DNA from: Strongylocentrotus pallidus
Lineage: Eukaryota > Echinodermata > Echinoidea > Camarodonta > Strongylocentrotidae
NCBI GenBank assembly: GCA_030265145.1
Contig: JARBES010025657.1
Location: forward strand, 2,836-23,495
Direction of reading: 5' to 3'
Length of the DNA stretch: 20,660 nucleotides
The notes under the pieces were generated by a model, which searched no databases, had not been told where the DNA came from, and saw only the letters and a program-made list of their open reading frames with translations. The position numbers were made by a program, and so were the translations under genes. This document shows positions 1-11,000 of this stretch, one piece after another (position 1 is the first letter of the stretch; each line of letters opens with the position of its first letter).

Positions 1-411
1 AGAAGAAAAACAAGAAAAGAAGAAAAGACATCGAAAATTAGGTGTTATTTTGACCAATGGATATACACTCGGCACGCGTATATACATATTCTAACCTACC
101 CTTACCGTATGATAGGCCCCGGGTATAGGCACAGCTATATATAGATGACGACTGATGTCAGAGCTCCGGGGGTGTCAGCTATACCCCCTCCACATTTTTA
201 ACCAACCCCGTTGACTGCATCACCAGAAGCTCCCCCGGTAGATGTGGGCAAGGCCGGACCCACCTTAAACCCTGCAACATTACAAGGACCCGATGTTCAG
301 TCATTTTAAATTTCCTGCCCGAGTTGAGATGGCAGAAGCCTTGCTCTCCCCCATCTCTCTTCCCCTTCAAATTCTCATCGCGGAGCTGTAGACTATAAAG
401 AGAGATAGGGA

Positions 412-454
<43 letters not shown>

Positions 455-1204
455 GACATAATAGGTAGCAGCAATTAAAAAGCTCTTCCCTACCCCCTCC
501 CACCACTGACAGCTTAATTCGCGTTAAAATTCTCATCGCAGAGTTATAGACTGATTTATGTATTTCTTTATTGCCCAAAACTACTACTTCTTATACTACT
601 GTGATGATTATCATAATAATAATAACAATAACATATAATGATAATAATAACAATGATAATAAATATCATTTTAATCTAAGTTATGAATTATTGAGGTTGC
701 CTTCAATCATGGACCTAATAATGGACGTAGTAGGTCCATGCTTCAATCAAACACAAATTTGGTCTGTGCATGCAGCATTTCATAAACTTTCATTTCCTCT
801 GTTATAGATGACGGAATAGATTTTTTTCGACACAGGCCTGGGTCGTATATATAAACATATTTGCCATGATTATATTTAGGATGCATGTATGTAGGCCTAT
901 GCTTAACAATTTTTCTGAGGGAAAATGAAAATGTTGTTAGTACAGAGCAAATGGGAGGGAACCTTCCAAAATGCGTCAGAATTGACAATTTGTGTTTGAT
1001 TGGCTGCAAATTGAAAATTCACAACTTTCTTATTTTAATAAGAAATTGCTGAAACTTTCACTGACTTGTTCCTCTCATTTTCTACTTTAATTAAAATAAC
1101 TAACTTAATATCAGGGCAGACTTTTTCTCTAAGAGAGCCTAGATATGTGTAATCTTCATAAATTTCAAGACTATGAATAAATGACACATGAATTATTACT
1201 TTTT
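1..1204. other. Intergenic stretch with microsatellites; no gene seen
   Basis: No exon was recognised. It holds a GA tract with a 12-G run (400-455), an ATA/ATG-type tract (about 601-675) and a diverged direct repeat of about 29 bp (366-394 and 525-553, core ATTCTCATCGC) on both sides of the GA tract. The frames here lack any protein family signature. Confidence 0.6.
400..455. repeat. (GA)n microsatellite with G12 run
   Basis: Imperfect GA repeats passing into a pure run of twelve G at 444-455. Confidence 0.95.
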
Positions 1205-4200
1205 TTTCTCACAAGACGGACACAGCCACTTTATTGCACAAATAAATAAAATGAAGATTTGCTTTTCTTATTTGCTCTCTCCAGTATATGAGAGAGTTAA
1301 CTTAACAGCAGCAACTTTTTTGTTCCAAAAACACATTGACTATACAGAATTCATTTAATAATGATCATTCATTCATAGTAGATACATTACATTTGTGAAT
1401 GTGCCATAAAATTAGAATTATCTTTACATCATTTGTTCAAAGGAATGTCGATCCCAAACAGAGAAACTCGCCCAGAAATAAGACGAACGAAAGAAGTTAG
1501 TTTGAAAGTCACGCACATAATTTTTGTGTACAAACATACATAATGACACAGAATATTTAGTAATGTAAATAACTAAAACAAGGGAACAGTTCTGTTTGTT
1601 TGTTTTTAGAGATATAACAAAATACAAGGCCCCCCAAAATGACACAAAGTCAATCATCTAACAAATGCAAGTAATAGGCCTAACATTTCTTGTGTCGACA
1701 AAATCATCATTAATAAACATTTCCTAAAGAACGCAATCAAATAGCGACAAAACATTACACAACAATGTGGACTCAAATTTGAAAACCCAATCAAGGTGCC
1801 TCTTTATCAATAAATAATAAATATAATTACAGAGGAGTTTACTAAAATTGACAATAGATCAGGGAAATTCATTATCCTTGCATTTAGGTGTCCTATTTCA
1901 TGAGGCCTTCAATGTTCTGTGTGAGGCATCTTTTCAGCTACTTCTGTTAAATGTAAGTACAATACAATCGCAACTACTTTTGAAAAAGCAACTTAAGGAC
2001 AATTTCAATACCCAATTTACATCCAATAGAAATCATTTTCGGACGACATAATATCTCATTGTCATGTTCACACATTTCAATAGGTGACGCACAAGGCTTT
2101 CAAAATTGGCAAATTGCCCTGGGTTGATGTTTCAAATGTAGTTGCACACAAGTATTACTTAGAGTTGACAAACAATTCATGACCATTACAAATGTCAGTC
2201 AGGAAGCAAACATGAACAGATAAACATTAACAGGAACAAAAAATACAAAATCTATGGGTAGGAAGACAAAAAGAACAAGAAAATAAACTTAGAGTTCAAC
2301 AGTCTTTGAAATGTACAACAAAATCATTCATAACAATCAACACTAATATGGTGCTTCAAAAAGAGAGATCGAAGGTAGATCCGCATTTAGTATTTAGTTC
2401 TTATGCTCAATATAGGCTGCCTGGAAAGCATCAATATTACATAAACATAAAACCGTTCTCATTCCCCGTAAGTCAAAACAACATTGTCATCTTCTTTGAA
2501 TGGCATCAACATGCTAACATTTATGGCAGTGAAATTGGACATATTTTCCATTACATCATCAAGAGTGTCATATTTAACCTTTTTAAACAGAACGATACAT
2601 TAACATTAATGCATTGACTAAATTTTACATTGTATCTTGGGTTATTACAAACTAAGTGAACGCGAGCTAATATGTCACATTTACATCTTAACCGCAAACT
2701 CAAACAAATTTTGATAAATAAAATTGCACGGTAAAAATGTTTGAGTCTATAACAGATTTCACCCTACTGTTTCACGACAAGCTAGCGGAAATGTGTGGAC
2801 TACTGTACAATAATTTGCAGCCGTCTGTACATAGCAAACAAAAATGTGAACAAATTGTATTTTCAGATTTCCTCCTCACTTTTTTGGTATCCAAAACACA
2901 GAATGATTTGGGTTTTTGAAAACACTTTCTATATGAAAAATCTCAAATCTTTTACAAAATTGTTCAGCACTGTGTGAAAGGTTCTGTCCCGTCATTTATA
3001 CATATATCATCATTTCGAAAAGTCACTTGAAATTCTTAAAATATAAGAAACGTTGGAAAAGCCATGAGTCACTTTGTACTTAACAAAACAAAAGCTGCAT
3101 GGAAATAATTATCAATAATAATTACAAGTACCATCGACATGACATTCATGATTATTCAATACACAAATCCTGTCTGAGTGAGATCGACTGACAGTTTGGA
3201 AAGGTTTTCAAAATGGAGCATGCATCATTACAACTGTGCTCATCTCATAGTACTTTGTGTCAAAGCTGCAACTCTTTTCTATTAAAGATACAGCAAAAAT
3301 AAATTACACGTTCCCTATAAGAAGACAATGTCAGCTCATTCAAATAAATTGCTACTCAAAGATTCATTAATTCACTCCGTTTTCACATGCAAAACTGCAT
3401 TTTTGTATTATATGTACATGTATATATACAAATAAGTTAGAATATTTGCTTTATAGCTTGACATCAAATTGCTATTCCATTTGAAATAATCTGCAAAAAC
3501 ATCAAGAAAGAACATTTACAACAAAAAATTCTTGCATCATAAGCACATTAATAAGTGTTTCGATTGGTCAGGAAATAATATTGTCTTGACCATAATTCAG
3601 ACAAATTTTAAGTAGTTGCCACATAGATAACGATAGCTTACAATTTATGAAGTGTATAATATACACTGCATCTAATACCCTCAAGTTTGAATCCTGGGGA
3701 ACAATATTTCCTTCTTGAAAATTGAAAACAAAAATGCACACTGTGAATTCGATCAATAGTGCCTCTCAGAATGAAAAAAAAGGAGAGGTTAAACAAAACA
3801 AAATCTACTCTATAGCAATACATGAATACAATTTACTGATTTTTATTCTCTGGAATTTGAATTCCACAGCTAGAATTTGCATTTTGGTTATACACACACA
3901 CACAGAAGTATACAATTACTAAATATGTACATTATTTTGACAGAAGGTTATCTACAGTGAAACAGGCAGGAAAAATAAATATGTATGCTTTGCATATAGG
4001 GCAAAATAAAAGAACTCACATTTGAGTGTACAAAGATTTAACGCCAAACTGGCTCACTGCAGACAACACATGTATGTATAAGTACATCATTGTTTCACAC
4101 AAACATATAGAGCAACTCATTTTAGATATTGAAATAAAATGATGAAAGTTTGCTGTAGTTAGCCTCAGTTACTTTGTAAATAGTATTCTACTTACTATAG

Positions 4201-5311
4201 CACACATTTGCCACATGTATCTGATGCCTGAACCTATTGTTCTAATGAAATGATTGTTAATGGTGAATATATACATTCCAATTCCTATTAGTGCTTGGAA
4301 AGGAAATTCAAATGAACACATTCTTATAAAATCTAACTATTCTATATACTTCCACGAGTAACATCTAATTCTATAATGAAAGAGACATATCATAATAAGT
4401 GGTATTTTCAGTGTTTCACAGTGGAAAAAAAAAGAATTAAAAAAGGAAGTATCTGTTTGAAATAATGTTGAATAACATTTTTATTCAATCTTTAACCAGT
4501 TTCCAAAATGAATAACATATTTTAAAGTGCAATGAAATTGTCTATCAAGTCAGAATAAAAGAATAAAATCTGTTTCCACCAAGTACCCTTACGAAATTGA
4601 CCATTTAGCAAATTTGATGTGTTTGATGAAAATAAATGTTTCTGATAGGAAACAGTCACGTAGCACCCTAAGAAAAAGAAAAATAATAACTATCACGATC
4701 CTGAAAAAATGTCTCAAAAGACTTCCTGGCAGCAGACTACAATCGGTTACATATTTCAGTCATTTCATTTTCATGACAACCGTGCAGGCTTCCTGCTTTG
4801 TTTCACTTTTAGTAGTGAATTTTTTTTGGTGAACTTGCCTGTTTAAACTGGTGTAACAAAAGTCTTGAACCTAACTTTAATTCACTAAAATGTATAATGG
4901 ATAATGTTTCTCTTCTCAATTGTACATGTACCGTAAGTGGTCAGGCATCTTATAAAAAAGGGGAATATTCCTGAATAATGTCATTTGAAGTTTTTCATCT
5001 CTGTATAAGAGATTGAAAAACAGCACACAAAGAAGAATTTTTCAATTGTTGGAATTAAAACGTTTAAACAGACATAGCCAACCATTTAAAGTAGTCAGAA
5101 TAAAATCTATGCAGATACCAGACCTATAACTTGAGGCGAAAAATTGTTAAATGCTTTTCTATTCTTTTTTTCTTGTCAGATGCTACTAAACTAACTTTCA
5201 CGACACAACTAAATTGGATTTGATTTCCACTCTACTAGTTATGAATGCCCAGAAATCCGCAATAGTTTGAGGCCGACACAGAACATCTGGACTGCCTCCA
5301 AGTGGACGGAA

Positions 5312-5566
5312 AGTAGATGATGAGGATGAGAGTAAAGATGAAGATGAGAGTAATGATGATGAGGATGATGATAAAGATAATGATGATGAGGACGATGACG
5401 ATGATGGTGATGAAAATGATGATGAAAATAACGATAAAAATAATGAAGAAAATGAAGATGACAGTAATGATAAAAATAATGATGGCGACATTGATGATTA
5501 TGATAATAATAACTTTGATGATATCAATGATGAAAACTCTGATGACTATGATGATGATAATAAAGA
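5312..5566. repeat. Imperfect (GAT)n triplet array
   Basis: About 255 bp built of GAT with GAA, GAG and AAT variants on the plus strand (ATC type on the DCLK strand). It is open in several frames on both strands only because of its triplet composition (Asp/Met/Ile/Ser-type peptides), so it should not be read as a gene. Confidence 0.95.
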
Positions 5567-5860
5567 TGTTGCCAACATCTACTTCTTGCTGTAGACAAGA
5601 GTTCCTATTCACTACTAAAACATAAATCATCTACCAGGGGGCAAGATACATATTTGTTATACACCAAACCCCAGCGGCAAGCGGATCAGCAAAATCGATG
5701 GATACAACTTCGTTCGATGAGGGAACTTTGAGCATGCAATTAATACAACTTTAATTTAAGCCAGTCTTGAAATGTTTTGCGTGCATAGAAAATATTTAGG
5801 TGGATTGTACGTATGCTAGCACTGTTGAGTCTGTCAGCTAGCACTTTATAAGTCATCATC

Positions 5861-6099
5861 TTCTTTGTAACAAAATGTTTGATGCAGAGATATCGATTCA
5901 AATCAATGTTAATCTGATTAATTTCAATGATTGTCTAAGTTCTTTGCAACAAAATGTTTGATGCAGAGATATCGATTCAATTCAATGTTAATCTGATTAA
6001 TTTCAATGAGTGTCTATGTTCTTTGCAACAAAATGTTTGATGCAGTGATATTTATTTTCAATTCAATGTTAATCTGATTAATTTCAATGATTATCCAAG
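5861..6099. repeat. 79-bp tandem repeat, three copies
   Basis: Units start at 5861, 5940 and 6019 (TTCTTTG then CAACAAAATGTTTGATGCAG) with exact 79-bp spacing. Units 1 and 2 are nearly identical; unit 3 is more diverged (TTTATTTTC in place of ATCGATTC). Each holds AATCTGATTAATTTCAATGA. No coding frame is conserved. Confidence 0.95.
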
Positions 6100-6591
6100 A
6101 ATACTAGTCATTGTTGGATAATAAGGATATAAATATATGTACAAATGGGCAACAGACGTTACATGCGATACATCTAGAGTGTTTCATTGAGCAAATCCAG
6201 TAATATTTCTCAGCTGTTCACAACAAAAAATTGCATGTATATATGCAACAGTGCTTGTATATGATATTAAAGATGTTCATGTGTGGGTATAGTCATTCAT
6301 GAAGTAGGCAACTTGGCGATCACTACATAACACTGAGCCAAGGGGTATCACGCTCTCGTGCGTACATCCGTGTGCTGCCCTCTATATACCCACGCATGAG
6401 CAACTTTAAAAGACACTCAACTGCAATGTTCATGGAGCTGAAAGTCATTAAAAGTAGATGCAGGTTTCTATACAAATAGATATTTCAATTATTTGATTTA
6501 AAATAAAACGTTGAGATATATTGTTTCATTTGCAAAATAACTTTGAGGTACGGATGATTGAGATGATATGATTGCTTATCACTTGGACTGC

Positions 6592-6782
6592 TTAAAGCCC
6601 CACTGTACTACTTGTAGCTACTTGCTCCCTCGACAACCAATGCCTAATCGGTGACCATTGGTCTCCCATGATCCTCTTTTTCTTATGTTAGTTGAGAGCT
6701 GAGTTGAAGAGAAAGCCACCTGTCAGTAACCACCCTGGGTGGTCTAATCCCTCCTTGCGAAACTAGTACAGATGGGCTTTAA
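6592..6782. mobile_element. MITE-like element, TTAA-flanked, copy 1
   Basis: About 190 bp with terminal inverted repeats: left AGCCCCACTGTACTAC, right GTACAGATGGGCT, bounded by TTAA at 6592-6595 and 6779-6782. TTAA is the target duplication of piggyBac-type transposons. With no coding capacity it would be a non-autonomous relative; the superfamily is an inference from TTAA only. Confidence 0.7.
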
Positions 6783-7245
6783 GTGTATATTGTCGAGCTC
6801 AACATTACATTGCTCTAGTTTCAAGGTACTGGAAGCTATGTTCAATTAACAAGATAGTACAAAAATTCACGATTATTCACTATTAATAGTTATGTTCTAG
6901 GATAGCACGTAAAGAATTACAAAATTGAAGTACTGACAATCTGTTTTGAGTAGTACTAAGTAGTGATACATGGAAATCTTTCTGGTGGAATGTTAAGTGT
7001 TTGTACACTCTTAAATATTAGCACATTTTGAATAAGAATAGGTCATTCTTATATTAAAAGCTTGCTAGTTTCAGTACATTTTCAGTAATTTGTGATGTAA
7101 GGTAAAGATTCTTGCCTTATTAACCAATTTCTTTTCACAGGTTTCACATACATAGTATTTACGGAATTATTGAATGTAAAACCTGCTGGTTACATGAATA
7201 CTACATGTATTATCAACTTTTTCTTCCGCACCAACTTCAGTACTA

Positions 7246-7398
7246 CAGGGACTCATTTCATAAAAACTTGTTATCAATAACAAGATACAATAATTGTTAT
7301 AAAATACCGAAATCGCTATATTTGAGTGGCTATGAGCAGATTTGTCATAGATCTGTGGCATTTGTTATTGATGACAGGTTTCATGAAACAGGGCCCTG
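7246..7398. mobile_element. MITE-like element with about 40-bp imperfect inverted ends
   Basis: The left end CAGGGACTCATTTCATAAAA pairs with the reverse complement of the right end (...TTTCATGAAACAGGGCCCTG). The inner part TTATCAATAACAA matches ATCAATAACAA on the opposite arm. The CAGGG termini suggest a hAT-type non-autonomous element. I see no clear 8-bp target duplication, so the family is tentative. Confidence 0.55.
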
Positions 7399-7466
7399 AT
7401 CAAACAAGTAAAAAAAAAAGAAGCTAATGAACATTATTAATACTTATGGATATGTGGAATAACCTT

Positions 7467-7662
7467 TTAAAGCCTCACTGCACTACTTATAGCTACTTAG
7501 GCCCTCTATATAGCAAGCAATGCCTAATCGGTGACCATTGGTCCTCCATGATCCCCTTTTTCTTATGTTAATTGAGGGCTGATTTGATGAGATAACCACC
7601 TGTCAGTGACCATGCAGGGAGGTCTAATCCCTCCTGGCCAAACTAGTGCAGTGGGGCTTTAA
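7467..7662. mobile_element. MITE-like element, TTAA-flanked, copy 2
   Basis: The same family and orientation as the element at 6592-6782, sharing CAATGCCTAATCGGTGACCA and most other positions. Ends AGCCTCACTGCACTA and TAGTGCAGTGGGGCT are near-perfect inverted repeats, better kept than in copy 1. TTAA lies at 7467-7470 and 7659-7662. It sits about 260 bp beyond the DCLK stop and so is probably inside the 3'UTR. Confidence 0.75.
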
Positions 7663-7921
7663 CCTTCACACTTTCATCTTTCCCACTCCCTCCTTCAAAT
7701 AGAGACCAGAAGCACCTCTTTACACCAGAAGAGGCCACACTGATCATCATCATATTCCAATCTGGTTACAAAGTGATTGACATATTCCTTGTTGATAATG
7801 CACACAATGCCTTGAAATAGGATGGAGTTCCATGAGTGCGAAGAGAGGATAGGATCTTTGGAGAGCTGACAGTGAGAGTTGACGAAGGGAAGAGGATTGG
7901 GGAGTGGTGGTATAGGGGTAT

Positions 7922-8026
7922 CTAGAAAGCAAGCTCATCTTGACGGGGTATGTCCTCTGCCCCCTCAGCCCCCTCCCTTGGGCGACGCCCTTGGAAGTAC
8001 TTGCTGTCCTTGTCCAGTGCTGTAGC
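7922..8026 (-). CDS. DCLK: DCLK exon k: last coding exon with stop
   Basis: 105 bp including TAG at 7924-7922. The acceptor ctattttttttctgtgacag has a strong polypyrimidine tract. It reads [18 protein letters not shown], then a short acidic/Gly-Ala stretch, ending [14 protein letters not shown] followed by a basic RR cluster matches TTALDKERQVFRRRR of vertebrate DCLK1. The rest of that longer vertebrate tail (Ser-rich, ending SPNSPF) is absent, so this protein ends sooner after the RR cluster. A longer alternative 3' exon cannot be excluded. Confidence 0.9.
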   Translation of the reverse strand, partial: ATALDKDSKYFQGRRPREGAEGAEDIPRQDELAF

Positions 8027-11000
8027 CTGTCACAGAAAAAAAAATAGAAATTAAAAAAATTTATGGTACAAGTTTTAAAGAGATAAAACAGTTATATCAA
8101 CAAAATACATGAAGAAAATCAAGATAACATGATTATCAGTGAATAAGTGAGACAAAACTGGTAATCTGTCTACAGATCATCATGATAGGCTGCATAGCCC
8201 TTGAAGATTAACAGAAGAAGAAGAAGATGAAGAAGGGGTCAGTTCCATCTCCCTTATTTGTTGATTTTTATACATAATCTTACGACTGAAATAACGTCTT
8301 GTTCTACCTCCTGCACAACAATTCCAATCAGCTCTAGAAGCAGACATTGTGGGTCAAACTTATTTGGCAAATGTTGAGGTCAATCGTCAGTTTCATGATG
8401 AATAAGTATCAAGTATCTCTGATGGAATGGAATAAAATGCCACAATGTGTTCCCAGCCCTTATCAAATCGTACAGTGCAGTGTACCTACCATCTTATAAT
8501 CAATGGCAAGATAAACCACCCTTGGCAATGAAAAGATTAATATTACAATAGACTGATTGAAAATAGAATTAAACCTGTTTCAGTGGTCATTTCTTTGTAT
8601 AAAAACCTGCCTATAATGGCCACCTAAATGTACCATTTTTGTAATGTAATCAAATTTAATGCATACATTTTTGTTGGGTGCCATGTTACAAACTATTTCA
8701 TTCACCTGTTACAAATAAGTGTATTTCAACAGTCAGAATGCGAATTGCATACATTAATTGTGGCTAGGTAGGACAAGCCATGATGTTCGTCCTACCTAGC
8801 CACAATTAAAGAAATATCCATCAACAATTATAAGAAATATACAACTTTCCTAGAAATGCCACCTGTCTACGGTGGCTACCTTTTCCGTTTCCCTTTGGTG
8901 ATTTTTACAGACAGGTTTGACTGTACATATCGGTCAGTGCAAGAATGAATTTTGTGAATCAAACCAGGGGATGTCACTTCATATTCAACGATGTAACATA
9001 TGATCATTAGCATATTCTAAAATGGACCCCTATTTTGCATTCCTCTGTCATTTTCCACCAAAAAAAATGTGCCTTAAATATAACTTCATTTTCAGGTGAT
9101 CGAGTATATACACATTCATAAAAAATAACCTGTCTTCATAAAAACAGGTACACACCCATCCACATGTTTGCAAACATTGTGAAAATATGACCCCCTTTTC
9201 TTGAAATTTCTTTATCTTTCCCCCAAAACCTAGCATATGTTTGTTTAAAAATCACAAACAGTAATTGAAATGGTCGTGAACATATCCCCCCAAACTACCC
9301 CTTTTCACACAATTTTTCTAACGATCATGTGTTCACAAAGAAGTGATACCCCCCGGGGAATCGGAAAGATTGATTAAGATTGAGACAATTAAGATGCGTA
9401 CGGTGATAACGGCAATGCCAGCAGCACTGCTCGACTCTTTGCCCTTGAGTTCAAAGTTCACACTGAGTTCATGGGAGACGTCGATCGGGACGTCACGGTT
9501 GATGGCGTTATCGTCCTGTGAAGTGGAATATGGAGTAAAGAGAATGATGTGCGATGAGCATGGTGAATGGAATGGGTTATATTCATGATAGCAAGTGTTC
9601 ATGATGATTATGACAGTATTTTGCAATGCCTTTAACTCTCTACCTACTTTGGTAGAACAATGGAACAAATTCAATTTATAAGCATCATTTGTTGTTATGT
9701 CTGGGAAGCTTTTTGGTGAAAATGGCAGTGTTCATTTAATGCAAGTGACTAAACCTACACTAGTATTCATATGCACAGGTGTATTTGGTCATTATGCATC
9801 ATTTTCACTATGTTTGGTAAGCATTTTGTGTCAGCTCGCATGAAATATGAAGATTAATATTTGAAATGTAAAATATTTGTTATGAGAAATAATATTATTC
9901 AATGAAGAGTGGTTTGATATTTCCAACATCAGTGCTTTATAATTTTTTTATACTAAATTTTAAAATGCTGAAACATAGAGTACCAAATCATGTTTACAGT
10001 TTCTTAACAAAATTGATTATGTTAATAGCATTGCATTATGATTTAGCATCTGATATTGCGGCATGTGACAGGCCCTACTTTTTGTGCTTCCTAGATAGAG
10101 CCATGAAGAAAAAAGTGACCAAAAGGAGATATAGATCTTTCATGATTCAGGAATCAACAGCAGTAGAAATGGATGGGCAGTATACCTATGGTGGCATATA
10201 TATTAGGATCGAAAATACAAATGTTCAGGTCTAATGATAATTATATACAGCTGTACTATGCCAGTGAAGTGAAAACTATGTTCTCATTAATCACCAACCT
10301 GTATGATCAAACTAACCCATGACAGATGTGAATAAATATGTGCAACTTACAAATTTAAACAGGCCTGTTGTAGGGCCTTCAGAAAGGAAAAAATAGTTTT
10401 TCTAATCATTATTTTTGTGTTTAAATGAAATTAATGATATAAAGCAAACTTTTTCCACTATTTTCCACTTTTTATTGTGAAAATATGTAATGGAGCTAAG
10501 TGAAAAGAGAAGAGAGGGTACGTAACACCCACCTGGACCCAAGGATGATCCATGACATCGACGGCAGAGAAACGTTTCTCAACGTCGCCCTCTAGCATGC
10601 CGCTGATGAGGTCTTTGGCAGAGATGGAGATTTCGTCCCAGTAGGGCGAGTCAAAGCTGAAGTCACAGGCCACAATCTTATCAAAGAGCTCCTCCTGATT
10701 GTTGGTTTGGCTGTAGAGAGAGGGGGGGGGGGGATCAAAGAGGTGTAATGTTGGATAATTTATCTTCTATAACCTATCAAGGTTCAGAGTTTTTGGAAGT
10801 CTACATTATTAAGATTTTCCTCCTCAAATTTGGCAACAATTTTTTGGTATTTCCCACTCTTTCGTAGTCAAAAAGTAATATAAATGTATATTAAATGTAA
10901 CAGTGTAAATGATTATTAATGAAAAAGCAATAAAAAATTGCTAATTTGTATTATAGCGATCATCAATTTAATTCTGCTTTGCAAATTAAGAGACCATAAC

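Larger units (their letters stand above)
1205..7921 (-). other. DCLK 3'UTR and downstream DNA; no gene seen
   Basis: No splice-bounded exon, RNA gene or long meaningful frame was recognised on either strand in this AT-rich stretch. The transcript must end somewhere here. AATAAA on the minus strand occurs at 6056-6051, 4495-4490, 3847-3842 and 1235-1230. The last is followed about 25 bp on by an A-run and looks the most like a true end, but it would imply a 3'UTR of about 6.7 kb. The repeats inside are listed separately. Confidence 0.4.
8027..9401 (-). other. Intron between exons j and k
   Basis: 1375 bp. Apart from the inverted-repeat element at 8571-8925 with its palindrome, I see only AT-rich intron sequence with a GAAGAAGAAG-type purine tract near 8215-8235 and pyrimidine-rich stretches near 9190-9310. 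Confidence 0.7.

Noticed and set aside
5198-5630. Long open frames on both strands (97-131 codons, Ser-, Ile- or Met/Lys-rich)
   Set aside because: They are made by the GAT triplet array; several frames are open at once and the peptides are low-complexity with no splice or family evidence.
8754-8809. microRNA precursor
   Set aside because: The stem is only 21 bp with no lower-stem extension, shorter than a canonical primary microRNA stem, and perfect pairing is more typical of a foldback repeat. Kept as a hairpin only.
9902-10234. 110-codon plus-strand open frame
   Set aside because: Lies in the exon i-j intron opposite the gene, AT-rich, with no recognisable family or motif; likely chance.
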